Origin: a virus
DNA: 37,451 nucleotides
Direction: 5' to 3' (one strand)
Virus record (IMG/VR): IMGVR_UViG_3300014501_000039
Coordinates: 1-37,451 of that record
Within the stretch, counting starts at the first letter, position 1. Each line of letters opens with the position of its first letter. This document shows positions 12,099 to 18,367 of the stretch, in pieces. Under the pieces are notes generated by a model. That model saw only the letters and a list, made by a program, of their open reading frames with translations, did no database searches and was not told where the DNA came from. The position numbers and the translations under genes were made by a program.

Positions 12099-12274
12099 GC
12101 GACCAAATGGAGGCAATCAGAAAATACTTCACGGTCGAAGATGCACCACGGCAGAAAGACAAATATCTCATCGTTTGCGAGAAGTGCGGCGACATGTGGC
12201 ACCTAGACAAACACTCAAAACACGTCGGCAACGTGCTGCATCTACTAAATCACGCGCGTTCTCACAAGGAGTGA
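12095..12274 (+). CDS. Zinc-finger-like small protein
   Basis: A 59-residue protein from ATG 12095, overlapping the previous stop by ATGA. The C-terminal half has CEKCGDMWHLDKHSKHVGNV then LHLLNHARSH. One CxxC plus spaced histidines could hold a single zinc. The intrinsic terminator starts 6 bp after the stop. It probably functions with the SH3-like protein (inference from coupling). Confidence 0.72.
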   Translation: MSDQMEAIRKYFTVEDAPRQKDKYLIVCEKCGDMWHLDKHSKHVGNVLHLLNHARSHKE

Positions 12275-12279
12275 AACTA

Positions 12280-12307
12280 GCCGCCCTTGGCAACGAGGGC
12301 GGCTTTT
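12280..12307 (+). terminator. Intrinsic terminator
   Basis: GCCGCCCT (12280-12287) pairs perfectly with AGGGCGGC (12296-12303) around an 8-nt loop, followed by TTTTCTG. It ends the plus-strand unit starting at 11632. Confidence 0.88.
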
Positions 12308-12367
12308 CTGTTCGCGGCATCAGCTGACCGAATCCGGTGCCGCTCCCACGACGGCCCTCTCGTGAAA

Positions 12368-12399
12368 CAAAAAGACCTCCGGCACCGAAATGCCGAAGG
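12368..12399 (-). terminator. Intrinsic terminator for the minus-strand lysis/tail transcript
   Basis: On the minus strand CCTTCGGCA and TGCCGGAGG pair with one wobble around the loop tttcgg, followed by TCTTTTTG. It lies 119 bp after the last minus-strand gene (stop 12518). With the plus-strand terminator it insulates the two converging units. The 12400-12517 stretch shows no supported gene. Confidence 0.8.
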
Positions 12400-12517
12400 C
12401 CCCTGATATTGCGCGCTCATTGTCGTTTCCTGTCTGTTTTTGGATGGCAGAGGCGTGTTGCCTCTAGAGAGTCAACAGAGCGCCGCACAGTCCGTTCCAT
12501 TTAGACGGATTCGCCAG

Positions 12518-12703
12518 TTACTTCGGCGGCTTGCGCACGATCCGCATGGCCTTCAACACCTTGGCGACCGCCGCGCACGCCGTCTGATAGAGCAAGGAAA
12601 CATCCCGCATGATCGCGTCGCCTATGCGCTGACGCAGGGCTTTCAGTTCGGCCGCCTCTTCTTTCGTCGGCTGGCGATATTGTTCGCTGTTGTGCGGATT
12701 CAT
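12518..12703 (-). CDS. Hypothetical helical protein
   Basis: A 61-residue protein, MNPHNSEQYRQPTKEEAAEL and onward, with a charged helix and a hydrophobic helix (LLYQTACAAVAKVLKAMRIV). Last gene of the long minus-strand transcript, 14 bp after the previous stop. No family recognised. Confidence 0.65.
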   Translation of the reverse strand: MNPHNSEQYRQPTKEEAAELKALRQRIGDAIMRDVSLLYQTACAAVAKVLKAMRIVRKPPK

Positions 12704-12717
12704 GCGTCATCGTCAAT

Positions 12718-13008
12718 TCAACGATTGGTGCCGGCCTTCAACGCTTTCAGATCGGCGACGCCCTGCGCGGTGTAGTCAGCCTTATCTTCGAGCTTTGTCA
12801 TGCGCTCCGACAACAACTCAAGACGAGCCAAAATTGTAACGCTACTCGCTTGAAGATCGGACACGTTCTGTCGCACCATTAAATATCCGCTCACAAACCC
12901 TATCACATAGACAAGAATGCCGATCGTCGAAGCAACAGCGCCGATGGTCGCGGCGCTTATGTGAATAGACCGCCGGGCACCGTTTGTTGTTGGCCCAACG
13001 TCAACCAT
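12718..13008 (-). CDS. Single-pass membrane protein with coiled coil
   Basis: A 96-residue protein from ATG 13008 (GTG 13011 possible), overlapping the upstream stop. Hydrophobic helix at about residues 18-45 (ATIGAVASTIGILVYVIGFV), then a coiled-coil C-terminus (ILARLELLSERMTKLEDKAD). This is the layout of a phage i-spanin or small holin-associated protein; either role is inferred from position in the lysis module. Confidence 0.7.
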   Translation of the reverse strand: MVDVGPTTNGARRSIHISAATIGAVASTIGILVYVIGFVSGYLMVRQNVSDLQASSVTILARLELLSERMTKLEDKADYTAQGVADLKALKAGTNR

Positions 13009-13283
13009 CACGGTTCAACCTCGCACTGCAGGATTATTTTTTGTTCCTCCTTGGTGGCCGAACGGAAGGCTCGCTCGTATCGCTGCGGCGTCAGCCTTTT
13101 CGCCACGGCGTTTATTTCATCGCAGTTCGGCGGTGTCTGGTTCGCAGGTTGCTGGGAATGTTTTCGGGAATGGCGATGATAGCGGGCGTGATGCTGCCAT
13201 GGCCAAAGGAAAGCATTGGCCGGGATAGGAGCTGCTGCGGCCAAGGCCGCTCCAAACAGCATCATCGTGAATGCGCGCGGCAT
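13008..13283 (-). CDS. Secreted small protein with two cysteines
   Basis: A 91-residue protein with signal peptide MPRAFTMMLFGAALAAAAPI, then His/Arg-rich sequence (WQHHARYHRHSRKHSQQ) and PPNCDEINAVAKRLTPQRYE with a final Cys (ILQCEVEP). The two cysteines probably form one disulfide in the periplasm. It has no lipobox, so it is not a classical o-spanin. It lies within the lysis cluster. Confidence 0.72.
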   Translation of the reverse strand: MPRAFTMMLFGAALAAAAPIPANAFLWPWQHHARYHRHSRKHSQQPANQTPPNCDEINAVAKRLTPQRYERAFRSATKEEQKIILQCEVEP

Positions 13284-13289
13284 CTTGTT

Positions 13290-13661
13290 TCACTTGACGT
13301 GCGGAATGATCGACAGGAAGTGATCGAATACCCAGCCGACGACGACGACGAAAGCACCAGCCAAACCCCACAACACCCTCGTTGACGAGACGGCGCCTTC
13401 CGCCCGGTTCTTGGTATTGACCCAATCGCGCACCGCTGGTTTCATCTCAGCAACCTCCGCAGCAACGGTGTTCAACCTGTGTCCGAGCTCCACGACACTC
13501 AATCCGAAACTTTCGACTTTGTTGTAAAGCTCCTTACGCCCTTCGGATGCCCGACGATCCTGCTCCTGCCAATTCGTCTGGAAAGCCTCGACTGTGGCCT
13601 TAAGCCCCGCCACCATGCGCCCGAGACCGTTATTGCCATCGTGTTCGTTGTCATCGGCCAT
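13290..13661 (-). CDS. DUF1515-like membrane protein
   Basis: A 123-residue protein; ATG 13661 follows an AGGGATC site and gives MADDNEHDGNNGLGRMVAGL. A coiled-coil region (FQTNWQEQDRRASEGRKELY; AAEVAEMKPAVRDWVNTKNR) precedes a C-terminal membrane helix (VLWGLAGAFVVVVGWVFDHF). This coiled coil plus tail anchor resembles DUF1515 proteins of Rhizobiales phages; a holin-like or structural membrane role is possible. The frame is open further upstream but that region is the 3' end of the next gene. Confidence 0.72.
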   Translation of the reverse strand: MADDNEHDGNNGLGRMVAGLKATVEAFQTNWQEQDRRASEGRKELYNKVESFGLSVVELGHRLNTVAAEVAEMKPAVRDWVNTKNRAEGAVSSTRVLWGLAGAFVVVVGWVFDHFLSIIPHVK

Positions 13662-13702
13662 TCCAGATCCCTTTTCCTCATTGAGAGTTTCTACAGTAGT
13701 TT

Positions 13703-14194
13703 CTACATCGGGACGTGGATGCGCCCGCTGATGACCAAGAGTAAGTCTCTGGGGTCCACCAAATGGGCGGGCGCCGCGAGGGGCGTCTCGAACCAATTGC
13801 AGGCGCGCAACGCGAGCGTAATTAGCGCGCTGCAAATGACATGGTTTACAGTGTGTTCGTGTTCGGGGACGATGAAGCCGAGGATCGCGCGCCAGTCATA
13901 AGCTTCACCCTCATGCTTGCGCAGATAGTCGTAGAAGATTTGATCCTCTGCCGATGTCGCAGGGAGCGTGAGGAAAAACTCTCGTTTCTTTCCCGTCGCC
14001 GGCTCTATGGCAATCGTCGCTTCATCGTAGCCAGCGGGCCGTTCCTTGACACCGCCGATGAGGTGCGCACCGAAAAAGTTGCCGTTCGGCATAACGGCTT
14101 CAGCGTGCGAGGGCGGGAAAGGCATTGCTACCTTTTCGAGCAGGACGATCGCCTCCGAATCCAGTTGGGTGCCCTGCATGAACCTTAACTGCAC
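13703..14194 (-). CDS. YiiX/NlpC-P60-like papain-fold protein
   Basis: A 163-residue protein. SHAEAVMPNGNFFGAHLIGG (about residues 29-48) supplies a candidate catalytic His and VNHVICSALITLALRA (about 117-131) a Cys, the circularly permuted papain-like order of YiiX/NlpC-P60 relatives. HEGEAYDWRAILGF lies between and the end is AHLVDPRDLLLVISGR. Probably a peptidoglycan amidase or lipid/amide hydrolase linked to lysis. Similar proteins occur in phages of Bradyrhizobium (memory). Confidence 0.78.
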   Translation of the reverse strand: MQLRFMQGTQLDSEAIVLLEKVAMPFPPSHAEAVMPNGNFFGAHLIGGVKERPAGYDEATIAIEPATGKKREFFLTLPATSAEDQIFYDYLRKHEGEAYDWRAILGFIVPEHEHTVNHVICSALITLALRACNWFETPLAAPAHLVDPRDLLLVISGRIHVPM

Positions 14195-14195
14195 G

Positions 14196-14495
14196 TCAGT
14201 AATCCTTGTCGCGCTGGTCTTGCATCTTGATCGCCCCGTCGCCGTTGGCGATGACCCATTGCTTGAAGCCTTCGCTCATGAAGGTTCCGACCACAACGTC
14301 CTCGACGCCGGTCGCGACCAGTTTACCGACGCCAGCAAACACAGGGATAAGCCGCTCCACAACCGCAATGAGCACGGGCGTCAGTTTGAGCACCACCTGC
14401 GCAAGTTCGATCCACATCAGGGGCGTGAAGGCGCCAAATACAACGGCAACGGACTCACCGCCGACAATCGCGAGGATGGCTGTCAGAAGGATCAC
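14196..14495 (-). CDS. Small membrane protein, holin candidate
   Basis: A 99-residue protein that begins hydrophobic (MILLTAILAIVGGESVAVVF) with further hydrophobic stretches (LAQVVLKLTPVLIAVVERLI) and a charged tail (IKMQDQRDKDY). Two membrane segments and a hydrophilic C-terminus match class II holins. It is one of several membrane-protein candidates in this cluster, so the assignment is tentative. Confidence 0.65.
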   Translation of the reverse strand: MILLTAILAIVGGESVAVVFGAFTPLMWIELAQVVLKLTPVLIAVVERLIPVFAGVGKLVATGVEDVVVGTFMSEGFKQWVIANGDGAIKMQDQRDKDY

Positions 14496-14513
14496 GGCGC
14501 TTCCTTGCGAATA

Positions 14514-14539
14514 CCGGCCGAGCTTTAACGCCCGGCCGG
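14514..14539. other. Intergenic hairpin
   Basis: CCGGCCG and CGGCCGG form a 7-bp stem between two minus-strand genes, with no downstream T-run on either strand. Possible attenuator or RNA-processing site. Confidence 0.45.
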
Positions 14540-14556
14540 GTTTGGCGTCAAAACGA

Positions 14557-14829
14557 TCACGGCTTGAACAGGCTCAAGATCGTCGGCGCAGCAGCGCCGA
14601 GCGTGCTCGACAGTGTGGCGAACAGACCAAGGCCATTGAGCAGGTTGGCCGACGCATCGGTCTGCGCCTGCTGATGCTGAGCCTCGGCACTGAGCTGGGC
14701 GGCGATCATGGTGGCCTGCGCGCTGAGCATGGCCTTGGCGCCTGGGTCGGTCGCCGCGTTTGCAGCGGCCTGCACTGCGGAAAGCTGGATCGTCAGAGTC
14801 GTGATCGTGGAGAGGTCGGTGTTAGCCAT
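14557..14829 (-). CDS. Ala/Gln-rich protein, possibly membrane-associated
   Basis: A 90-residue protein; ATG 14829 follows AAAGGACTTCCC. Low-complexity Ala-rich helix (IQLSAVQAAANAATDPGAKA; MIAAQLSAEAQHQQAQ) ends in a hydrophobic segment (LLNGLGLFATLSSTLGAAAP) and ILSLFKP. It may insert into membrane as a holin-like helix hairpin (inference). Confidence 0.68.
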   Translation of the reverse strand: MANTDLSTITTLTIQLSAVQAAANAATDPGAKAMLSAQATMIAAQLSAEAQHQQAQTDASANLLNGLGLFATLSSTLGAAAPTILSLFKP

Positions 14830-14861
14830 GGGAAGTCCTTTCTGGGTTTCGGTTTGGTAGT

Positions 14862-15029
14862 TCACTTTGCAGGCGATTGCGGTGCCTGCAACGTTTTCAG
14901 GATTGCCACGATGTGCGGCGTCAGATCAAGAATCTCTTGCACATTGAGTTTTGGTCCGATCACAGCGACGATAGCTTTGATATCGACGCTATTATTCTCG
15001 GCAAGCGTGAGCAGAATTGAGAGGTCCAT
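14862..15029 (-). CDS. Small hypothetical protein (55 aa)
   Basis: ATG 15029 overlaps the upstream stop (TAATG) and TGA lies at 14862-14864. Sequence MDLSILLTLAENNSVDIKAI, then VAVIGPKLNVQEILDLTPHI and VAILKTLQAPQSPAK. Helical and amphipathic with no membrane segment. The tight coupling and coding-like composition support it. Confidence 0.65.
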   Translation of the reverse strand: MDLSILLTLAENNSVDIKAIVAVIGPKLNVQEILDLTPHIVAILKTLQAPQSPAK

Positions 15030-15358
15030 TACTTTGTTCCTGTTGCTTTGGGCGGACCAACAACCTTAGAGAGATCAGGCGTCGCATCGGCCATGGCTTG
15101 AGAGGTAACGATGGATTTAACCTCGGGGATAGAGGCAGCGGAAGCCAGACGGCTTGGATTGCTGGTCGCCATGCCGTTCAAGGCCGTGAGCACAGCGGAA
15201 CCAGTGAAGGCGATGATGCTGGCCCATGCCGTCACATACGGAATCCACAAATCAGGGACCGCGTGCGTTAACGATACGGCCCCCCCGCTGATGCCGATGG
15301 CAATCGTAATGGCGACGCCAATCCAAAAACGGACTACCGGATCAATGTGGGGCATCAT
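15029..15358 (-). CDS. Two-pass membrane protein, holin candidate
   Basis: A 109-residue protein; ATG 15358 (or the next ATG, 15355) follows AAAGGAAAACG. Two hydrophobic helices (VVRFWIGVAITIAIGISGGA; YVTAWASIIAFTGSAVLTAL) are followed by a polar C-terminal tail ending PPKATGTK. Position beside other lysis genes suggests a holin. It overlaps both neighbours. Confidence 0.72.
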   Translation of the reverse strand: MMPHIDPVVRFWIGVAITIAIGISGGAVSLTHAVPDLWIPYVTAWASIIAFTGSAVLTALNGMATSNPSRLASAASIPEVKSIVTSQAMADATPDLSKVVGPPKATGTK

Positions 15359-15780
15359 CGTTTTCCTTTGCGAAGCGGGTGCTCGTCCATAAACTGCCGG
15401 CACGAAACCGCAATCTCTTTGTGATGACGTGCGAGGCAATAGCCTACGGCACCCTCTCGACGGCTTGAAATCTCAGGGGTGCAGAACCGCAATGCGTCGG
15501 TCCCGCATTTCGCGATGGCTTCCGACGTTGCGTCGTCGGCGAATGACACGATGCTGCCGAGCAGCAAGAGCGCGATAATCACAAACCCGCCGATCAGGCC
15601 GAGGACAACAGCGGACCATTCGCGGTTTGCGTCGCGGTGAGGATCGTCTAGCTGGTCTGACCAGTAAGGCCACACGACCTCGCCGTGGGGCGGCTCTTCC
15701 TGCCGCGGATCGATTGCGTATTTCCGCTCCCGTTCGGCGGTCGATTTTATGACGTCGAAATTAGAACGCATCGTTGCCAT
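15355..15780 (-). CDS. Membrane-anchored Cys-rich protein
   Basis: A 141-residue protein: charged cytoplasmic N-terminus of about 55 residues, one membrane helix (WSAVVLGLIGGFVIIALLLL) and a periplasmic tail with four cysteines (KCGTDALRFCTPEISS; VGYCLARHHKEIAVSC). The CxxxxxRFCxxE...CL..H...S..C pattern is a small repeat known from Bradyrhizobium secreted proteins (memory). ATG 15780 is used; ATG 15771 is also possible. Function unknown. Confidence 0.72.
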   Translation of the reverse strand: MATMRSNFDVIKSTAERERKYAIDPRQEEPPHGEVVWPYWSDQLDDPHRDANREWSAVVLGLIGGFVIIALLLLGSIVSFADDATSEAIAKCGTDALRFCTPEISSRREGAVGYCLARHHKEIAVSCRQFMDEHPLRKGKR

Positions 15781-15925
15781 TCCTCGTTTCGGCTTCAGCG
15801 CAGCGCCATTTTGTTTCGAGCAACGCGCGGTTCCACTTTTGGCGATGGCATTCCGGGCAAAACCATGCGCATCCGTGGTTGATACGAAAAACTTGCGGAT
15901 GCTGCGGACACAACTGATTGCTCAT
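15761..15925 (-). CDS. Zinc-ribbon mini-protein
   Basis: A 54-residue protein from ATG 15925: MSNQLCPQHPQVFRINHGCA, then WFCPECHRQKWNRALLETKW. Residues CPQH...GCAWFCPEC give a Cys/His zinc site. The 3' end overlaps the next gene by 20 bp. Similar tiny proteins are common in tail/lysis regions. Function unknown. Confidence 0.6.
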   Translation of the reverse strand: MSNQLCPQHPQVFRINHGCAWFCPECHRQKWNRALLETKWRCAEAETRNGNDAF

Positions 15926-15968
15926 AGAGCCGCCAACGGCCTTCCTAGCACGATTTAGCGACGATTGG

Positions 15969-16523
15969 CTACGCGGCACGGCTGGCCCCATCGGCGGCGA
16001 GCCTCCACGAATTGTGATGGTCGATCGCCGGCGTATTGAGTGCCCTTTCAATCGACCATCCCCGTTTTAATCTGCGATAGACCATAGAGGGAGAGCGACC
16101 ATGAATAACTGCCGCATCGCCGACAGTCACTTCGATGCCGTCAACTACAACATATACGGTAGACCGCCTATTTCTCTGCTGTTCCCAAGATGTCGCCCAC
16201 CGACAGTTTTCTTTGCAATACGGCCCGTTGTTATCGTTCCGTTCGATCGTCATTTTAGATGACGGTCGTGGTCCCATATCCCGCAGGAATGTTGCAAAAT
16301 CGTGCCGCCATTGAGGACTCATAGTAATCCCCCGCGCTCCGTATTTCGCATAAGCCTCAGATGAGAATTGGTAGCATCTTTTGATGATTCCAGACCAAAT
16401 GCGATATTCCGGAGAAGATGAGGCGTCGTGAGTGCGCAGAAGCGCGCCAATTTTCTCATTACGAACGCAGCCACACGAAACAATGTGGACCTTTTGTCGT
16501 CGAAGGGTACTCGTATAAATTAT
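15969..16523 (-). pseudogene. 3' part of an HNH endonuclease gene split by the IS element
   Basis: The frame reads SCGCVRNEKIGALLRTHDAS, then SSPEYRIWSGIIKRCY, SKMTIERNDNNGPYCKENCR and WATSWEQQRN. These are hallmarks of the phage HNH/AP2-type homing endonucleases (xSCGCL..E ... YR.W..M..RCY ... IDRIDN.G.Y...NCRWAT). A C-terminal HTH-like part follows (GDAAVIHGRSPSMVYRRLKR). The N-terminal start lies at 18367 beyond the IS. Precise excision leaves the two parts one base out of frame, so the gene also carries or carried an indel. Now inactive. Confidence 0.85.
16516..16523. repeat. Left target-site duplication of the IS (TAAATTAT)
   Basis: TAAATTAT directly precedes the IS end GGGAATTATATAC and recurs exactly at 18242-18249. 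Confidence 0.92.
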
Positions 16524-16555
16524 GGGAATTATATACATGACTCCCTGCCGTCATT

Positions 16556-16681
16556 TTAGGGCGCCCTTTTGGCAAGCTTGGCCGCCCGGCGCTTGCGGCG
16601 CCGAGCGGGTTTTGATTTTGCCTTGGGCCGGTAGCGGAGAACCTTGTCCGCAACGGCATCAAGGATGGCTGGCGCCTTCAT
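16556..16681 (-). CDS. IS passenger: short basic protein
   Basis: A 41-residue product from ATG 16681, overlapping the stop of the upstream passenger gene. MKAPAILDAVADKVLRYRPK is followed by an Arg/Lys-rich tail (PARRRKRRAAKLAKRAP). It is a nucleic-acid-binding-like basic peptide. It ends 7 bp inside the second IR match. Function unknown. Confidence 0.5.
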   Translation of the reverse strand: MKAPAILDAVADKVLRYRPKAKSKPARRRKRRAAKLAKRAP

Positions 16682-17070
16682 TGTTTCGGCTTCGCCGCGA
16701 GACTGGCGCTGATGCTCACGTTTGCGGCGTTGTAGACCCCATCGCCAGTCCAACTCAGCGAGCCGTAGATATTGACCGTGATGCACTGGTCATCGGTCGG
16801 CTTCGCCAGCATTCCGATAAATGCGCTGGTAGCGTTCAAGACGGCCGCCATGTCAGTGGCGTGTGTCGGCTGCGCGTCCACAACCTTCCGAAATTCACGA
16901 CCAACGGCCTGGGTAGCTTCGCCGCCGGTGTTGGCTGTGATCGAGAACGAATAGCTCATCTGATTTTCCTTCGGTTTGATGATGGTGAAGAACGCACTCG
17001 GTTTTACAATCGGCGGCATGACCCAAGGCGGATCAGGCTCGCGGTAGTCTGGATCAGGTCCGAAGCGCAT
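16678..17070 (-). CDS. IS passenger: hypothetical protein
   Basis: A 130-residue frame from ATG 17070. ATG 16959 is an alternative start (93 aa, MSYSFSITANTGGEATQAVG) with a better ribosome-binding site (GAAGGAAAATCAG). The C-terminal part contains THATDMAAVLNATSAFIGML, CITVNIYGSLSWTGDG and ends ASLAAKPKQ. No domain recognised. It overlaps the neighbouring passenger genes at both ends. Confidence 0.6.
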   Translation of the reverse strand: MRFGPDPDYREPDPPWVMPPIVKPSAFFTIIKPKENQMSYSFSITANTGGEATQAVGREFRKVVDAQPTHATDMAAVLNATSAFIGMLAKPTDDQCITVNIYGSLSWTGDGVYNAANVSISASLAAKPKQ

Positions 17071-17254
17071 CGTCGCCTCGCAATGCTGAACGGCCTACCC
17101 GTTCCGGGACAAAGGGGAACGCCGTACCAAGTTCAAATAGCAACTCTCTGGACCTTTGCTCGCCTAAGACCAGTCCTGCTTTGCGGCACATGGTCTGCAA
17201 AACGCAGATGCCAAGGTAAGCTGCATAGATAGCATCTTCCTGTTCTTTGGTCAT
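17054..17254 (-). CDS. IS passenger: small hypothetical protein
   Basis: A 66-residue protein from ATG 17254, overlapping the transposase stop by 4 bp. MTKEQEDAIYAAYLGICVLQ, TMCRKAGLVLGEQRSREL, then Phe/Pro-rich end. Predicted helical. Coupled to the transposase, so it may be co-expressed at low level. Function unknown. Confidence 0.6.
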   Translation of the reverse strand: MTKEQEDAIYAAYLGICVLQTMCRKAGLVLGEQRSRELLFELGTAFPFVPERVGRSALRGDDALRT

Positions 17255-18174
17255 GCGATCAGCGCCTTGTAGGTAAGCCGCTTCCCGGCAACGCGGCTGA
17301 CAAAGCTATCGAGGCGTTCCAGCGTGTGCCGGGCCACGTTGCCCTCGTTCAACCGGAAGGCAAATTCATCAACGTAGCGGCCGATATGCTTGGGGCTGGC
17401 GTGATGGTAGACGCCGATCAGGCCACGCTTGAGAACGGCGAAAACGCTCTCAATCGAATTGGTCGAAACGCCGTCGCGGACGTACTCGCCTTCGCTGTGG
17501 TTGACGCTGGCGTGGTCGAAGAACAGGCCGCCCATCGCCTGATATACGGCGGCCTCGTCGGTGTGCAGGGTCGAGCCGACCGCGACATTTTGAACGATCA
17601 CGTCTTGGATCGTTTGCGTGTCGGCGGCGCCGATCTTGACGGCCTTCACGCGGCCCCGCTTGCCCTTTTCGCGCATTCCCAAGACGGCCTGCTTTCCGAC
17701 CGTGCCGCGACCGGCTTTGAGCTTCTTGCCTTCGTGCTTGTTGGCTTCGATCCCGCCGACGTAGGTTTCATCAATCTCGACCAGCCCTTGCAGCATCGTC
17801 AGGTCTTTGCCGCAGGCTTCGCGGAGCCGCTGCAACATGAACCACGCCGATTTTTGCGTGACGCCAATCTCCTTGGCGAGTTGCAGGCTAGATATGCCCT
17901 TGCGGGCCGTCACGAGCAGGTACATCGCGTAAACCCACTTGTGCAGCGGAACATGGCTGCGCTCGAAGATCGTGCCGGTGCGCACCGTAAAGTCCTCTGC
18001 GCATTGGTTGCAGCGGTAGAAGCCGCCCTTGCGGGCCGTGATCCGCTCGCCCAGCCCGCAGACCGGGCACGTCGGGCCGTTCGGCCAAAGCCGCCCCTCA
18101 AGGTACGTCCTGGCCGTCTCCGCGTCGGGAAACATCGCGAAAAGCTGGAAGGTCGAAATGGTCGATTTGCTCAT
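17251..18174 (-). CDS. IS1595-family transposase
   Basis: A 307-residue DDE transposase, ATG 18174 (TTG 18180 also in frame). The N-terminal zinc ribbon has CPVCG (36-40) and CNQC (55-58), followed by TVRTGTIFERSHVPLHKWVY, a helix-turn-helix (LQLAKEIGVTQKSAWFMLQR), and the ISXO2-like catalytic core: first Asp in VEIDETYVGG (135), second in HTDEAAVY (206), and the N-S-x-E box STNSIESVFAVLKRGL (239-242), then HIGRYVDEFAFRLNE. Length and motifs are complete, so it is probably active. It would move the 1718-bp element and related ends. Confidence 0.95.
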   Translation of the reverse strand: MSKSTISTFQLFAMFPDAETARTYLEGRLWPNGPTCPVCGLGERITARKGGFYRCNQCAEDFTVRTGTIFERSHVPLHKWVYAMYLLVTARKGISSLQLAKEIGVTQKSAWFMLQRLREACGKDLTMLQGLVEIDETYVGGIEANKHEGKKLKAGRGTVGKQAVLGMREKGKRGRVKAVKIGAADTQTIQDVIVQNVAVGSTLHTDEAAVYQAMGGLFFDHASVNHSEGEYVRDGVSTNSIESVFAVLKRGLIGVYHHASPKHIGRYVDEFAFRLNEGNVARHTLERLDSFVSRVAGKRLTYKALIA

Positions 18175-18241
18175 GTCCAAGCCCTCAATTCATGCCCCGT
18201 TTATAGCAGGAATTGGCGAGGGAGTAAAGTATATAATTCCC

Positions 18242-18249
18242 TAAATTAT
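18242..18249. repeat. Right target-site duplication of the IS (TAAATTAT)
   Basis: Exact copy of 16516-16523 directly after the IS end. Confidence 0.92.
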
Positions 18250-18367
18250 TTGCATCGCGTCCGCAATCACATCGGCAGAACCATCGGCTACAACCGTTCT
18301 TGGGTACGGCGGTTGATACGACCGTTAGGCGACCGATCCGTGATCCTGCTAAATCAAGACTTTTCAT
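18242..18367 (-). pseudogene. 5' part of the HNH endonuclease gene split by the IS
   Basis: ATG 18367 overlaps the endolysin stop (ATGA). It reads MKSLDLAGSRIGRLTVVSTA, then RWFCRCDCGRDANN before meeting the IS. GxRxGRLTV and WxCRCDCG are the standard N-terminus of phage HNH/AP2-type homing endonucleases, and the matching SCGC segment lies on the other side of the IS. Confidence 0.85.

Larger units (their letters stand above)
16524..18241 (-). mobile_element. IS1595-family insertion sequence with passenger genes
   Basis: A 1718-bp element bounded by inverted repeats GGGAATTATATAC (16524-16536) and its inverse (18229-18241); a further match ACTCCCT follows after 3 mismatches. It is flanked by the 8-bp duplication TAAATTAT, the usual length for IS1595. 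It carries the transposase and three small co-oriented passenger genes. It has inserted in an HNH gene between the endolysin and small lysis genes. IS1595 elements with passenger genes are known. The ends are unrelated to those of the cargo cassettes at 1352 and 8131. Confidence 0.93.

Noticed and set aside
12404-12480. Minus frame reading ISGAFGISVPEVFLFHE after the lysis genes
   Set aside because: It has no start codon after the preceding stop and overlaps the terminator.
14206-15069. 287-codon plus-strand frame
   Set aside because: Antisense shadow of three small lysis-region genes; unnatural composition.
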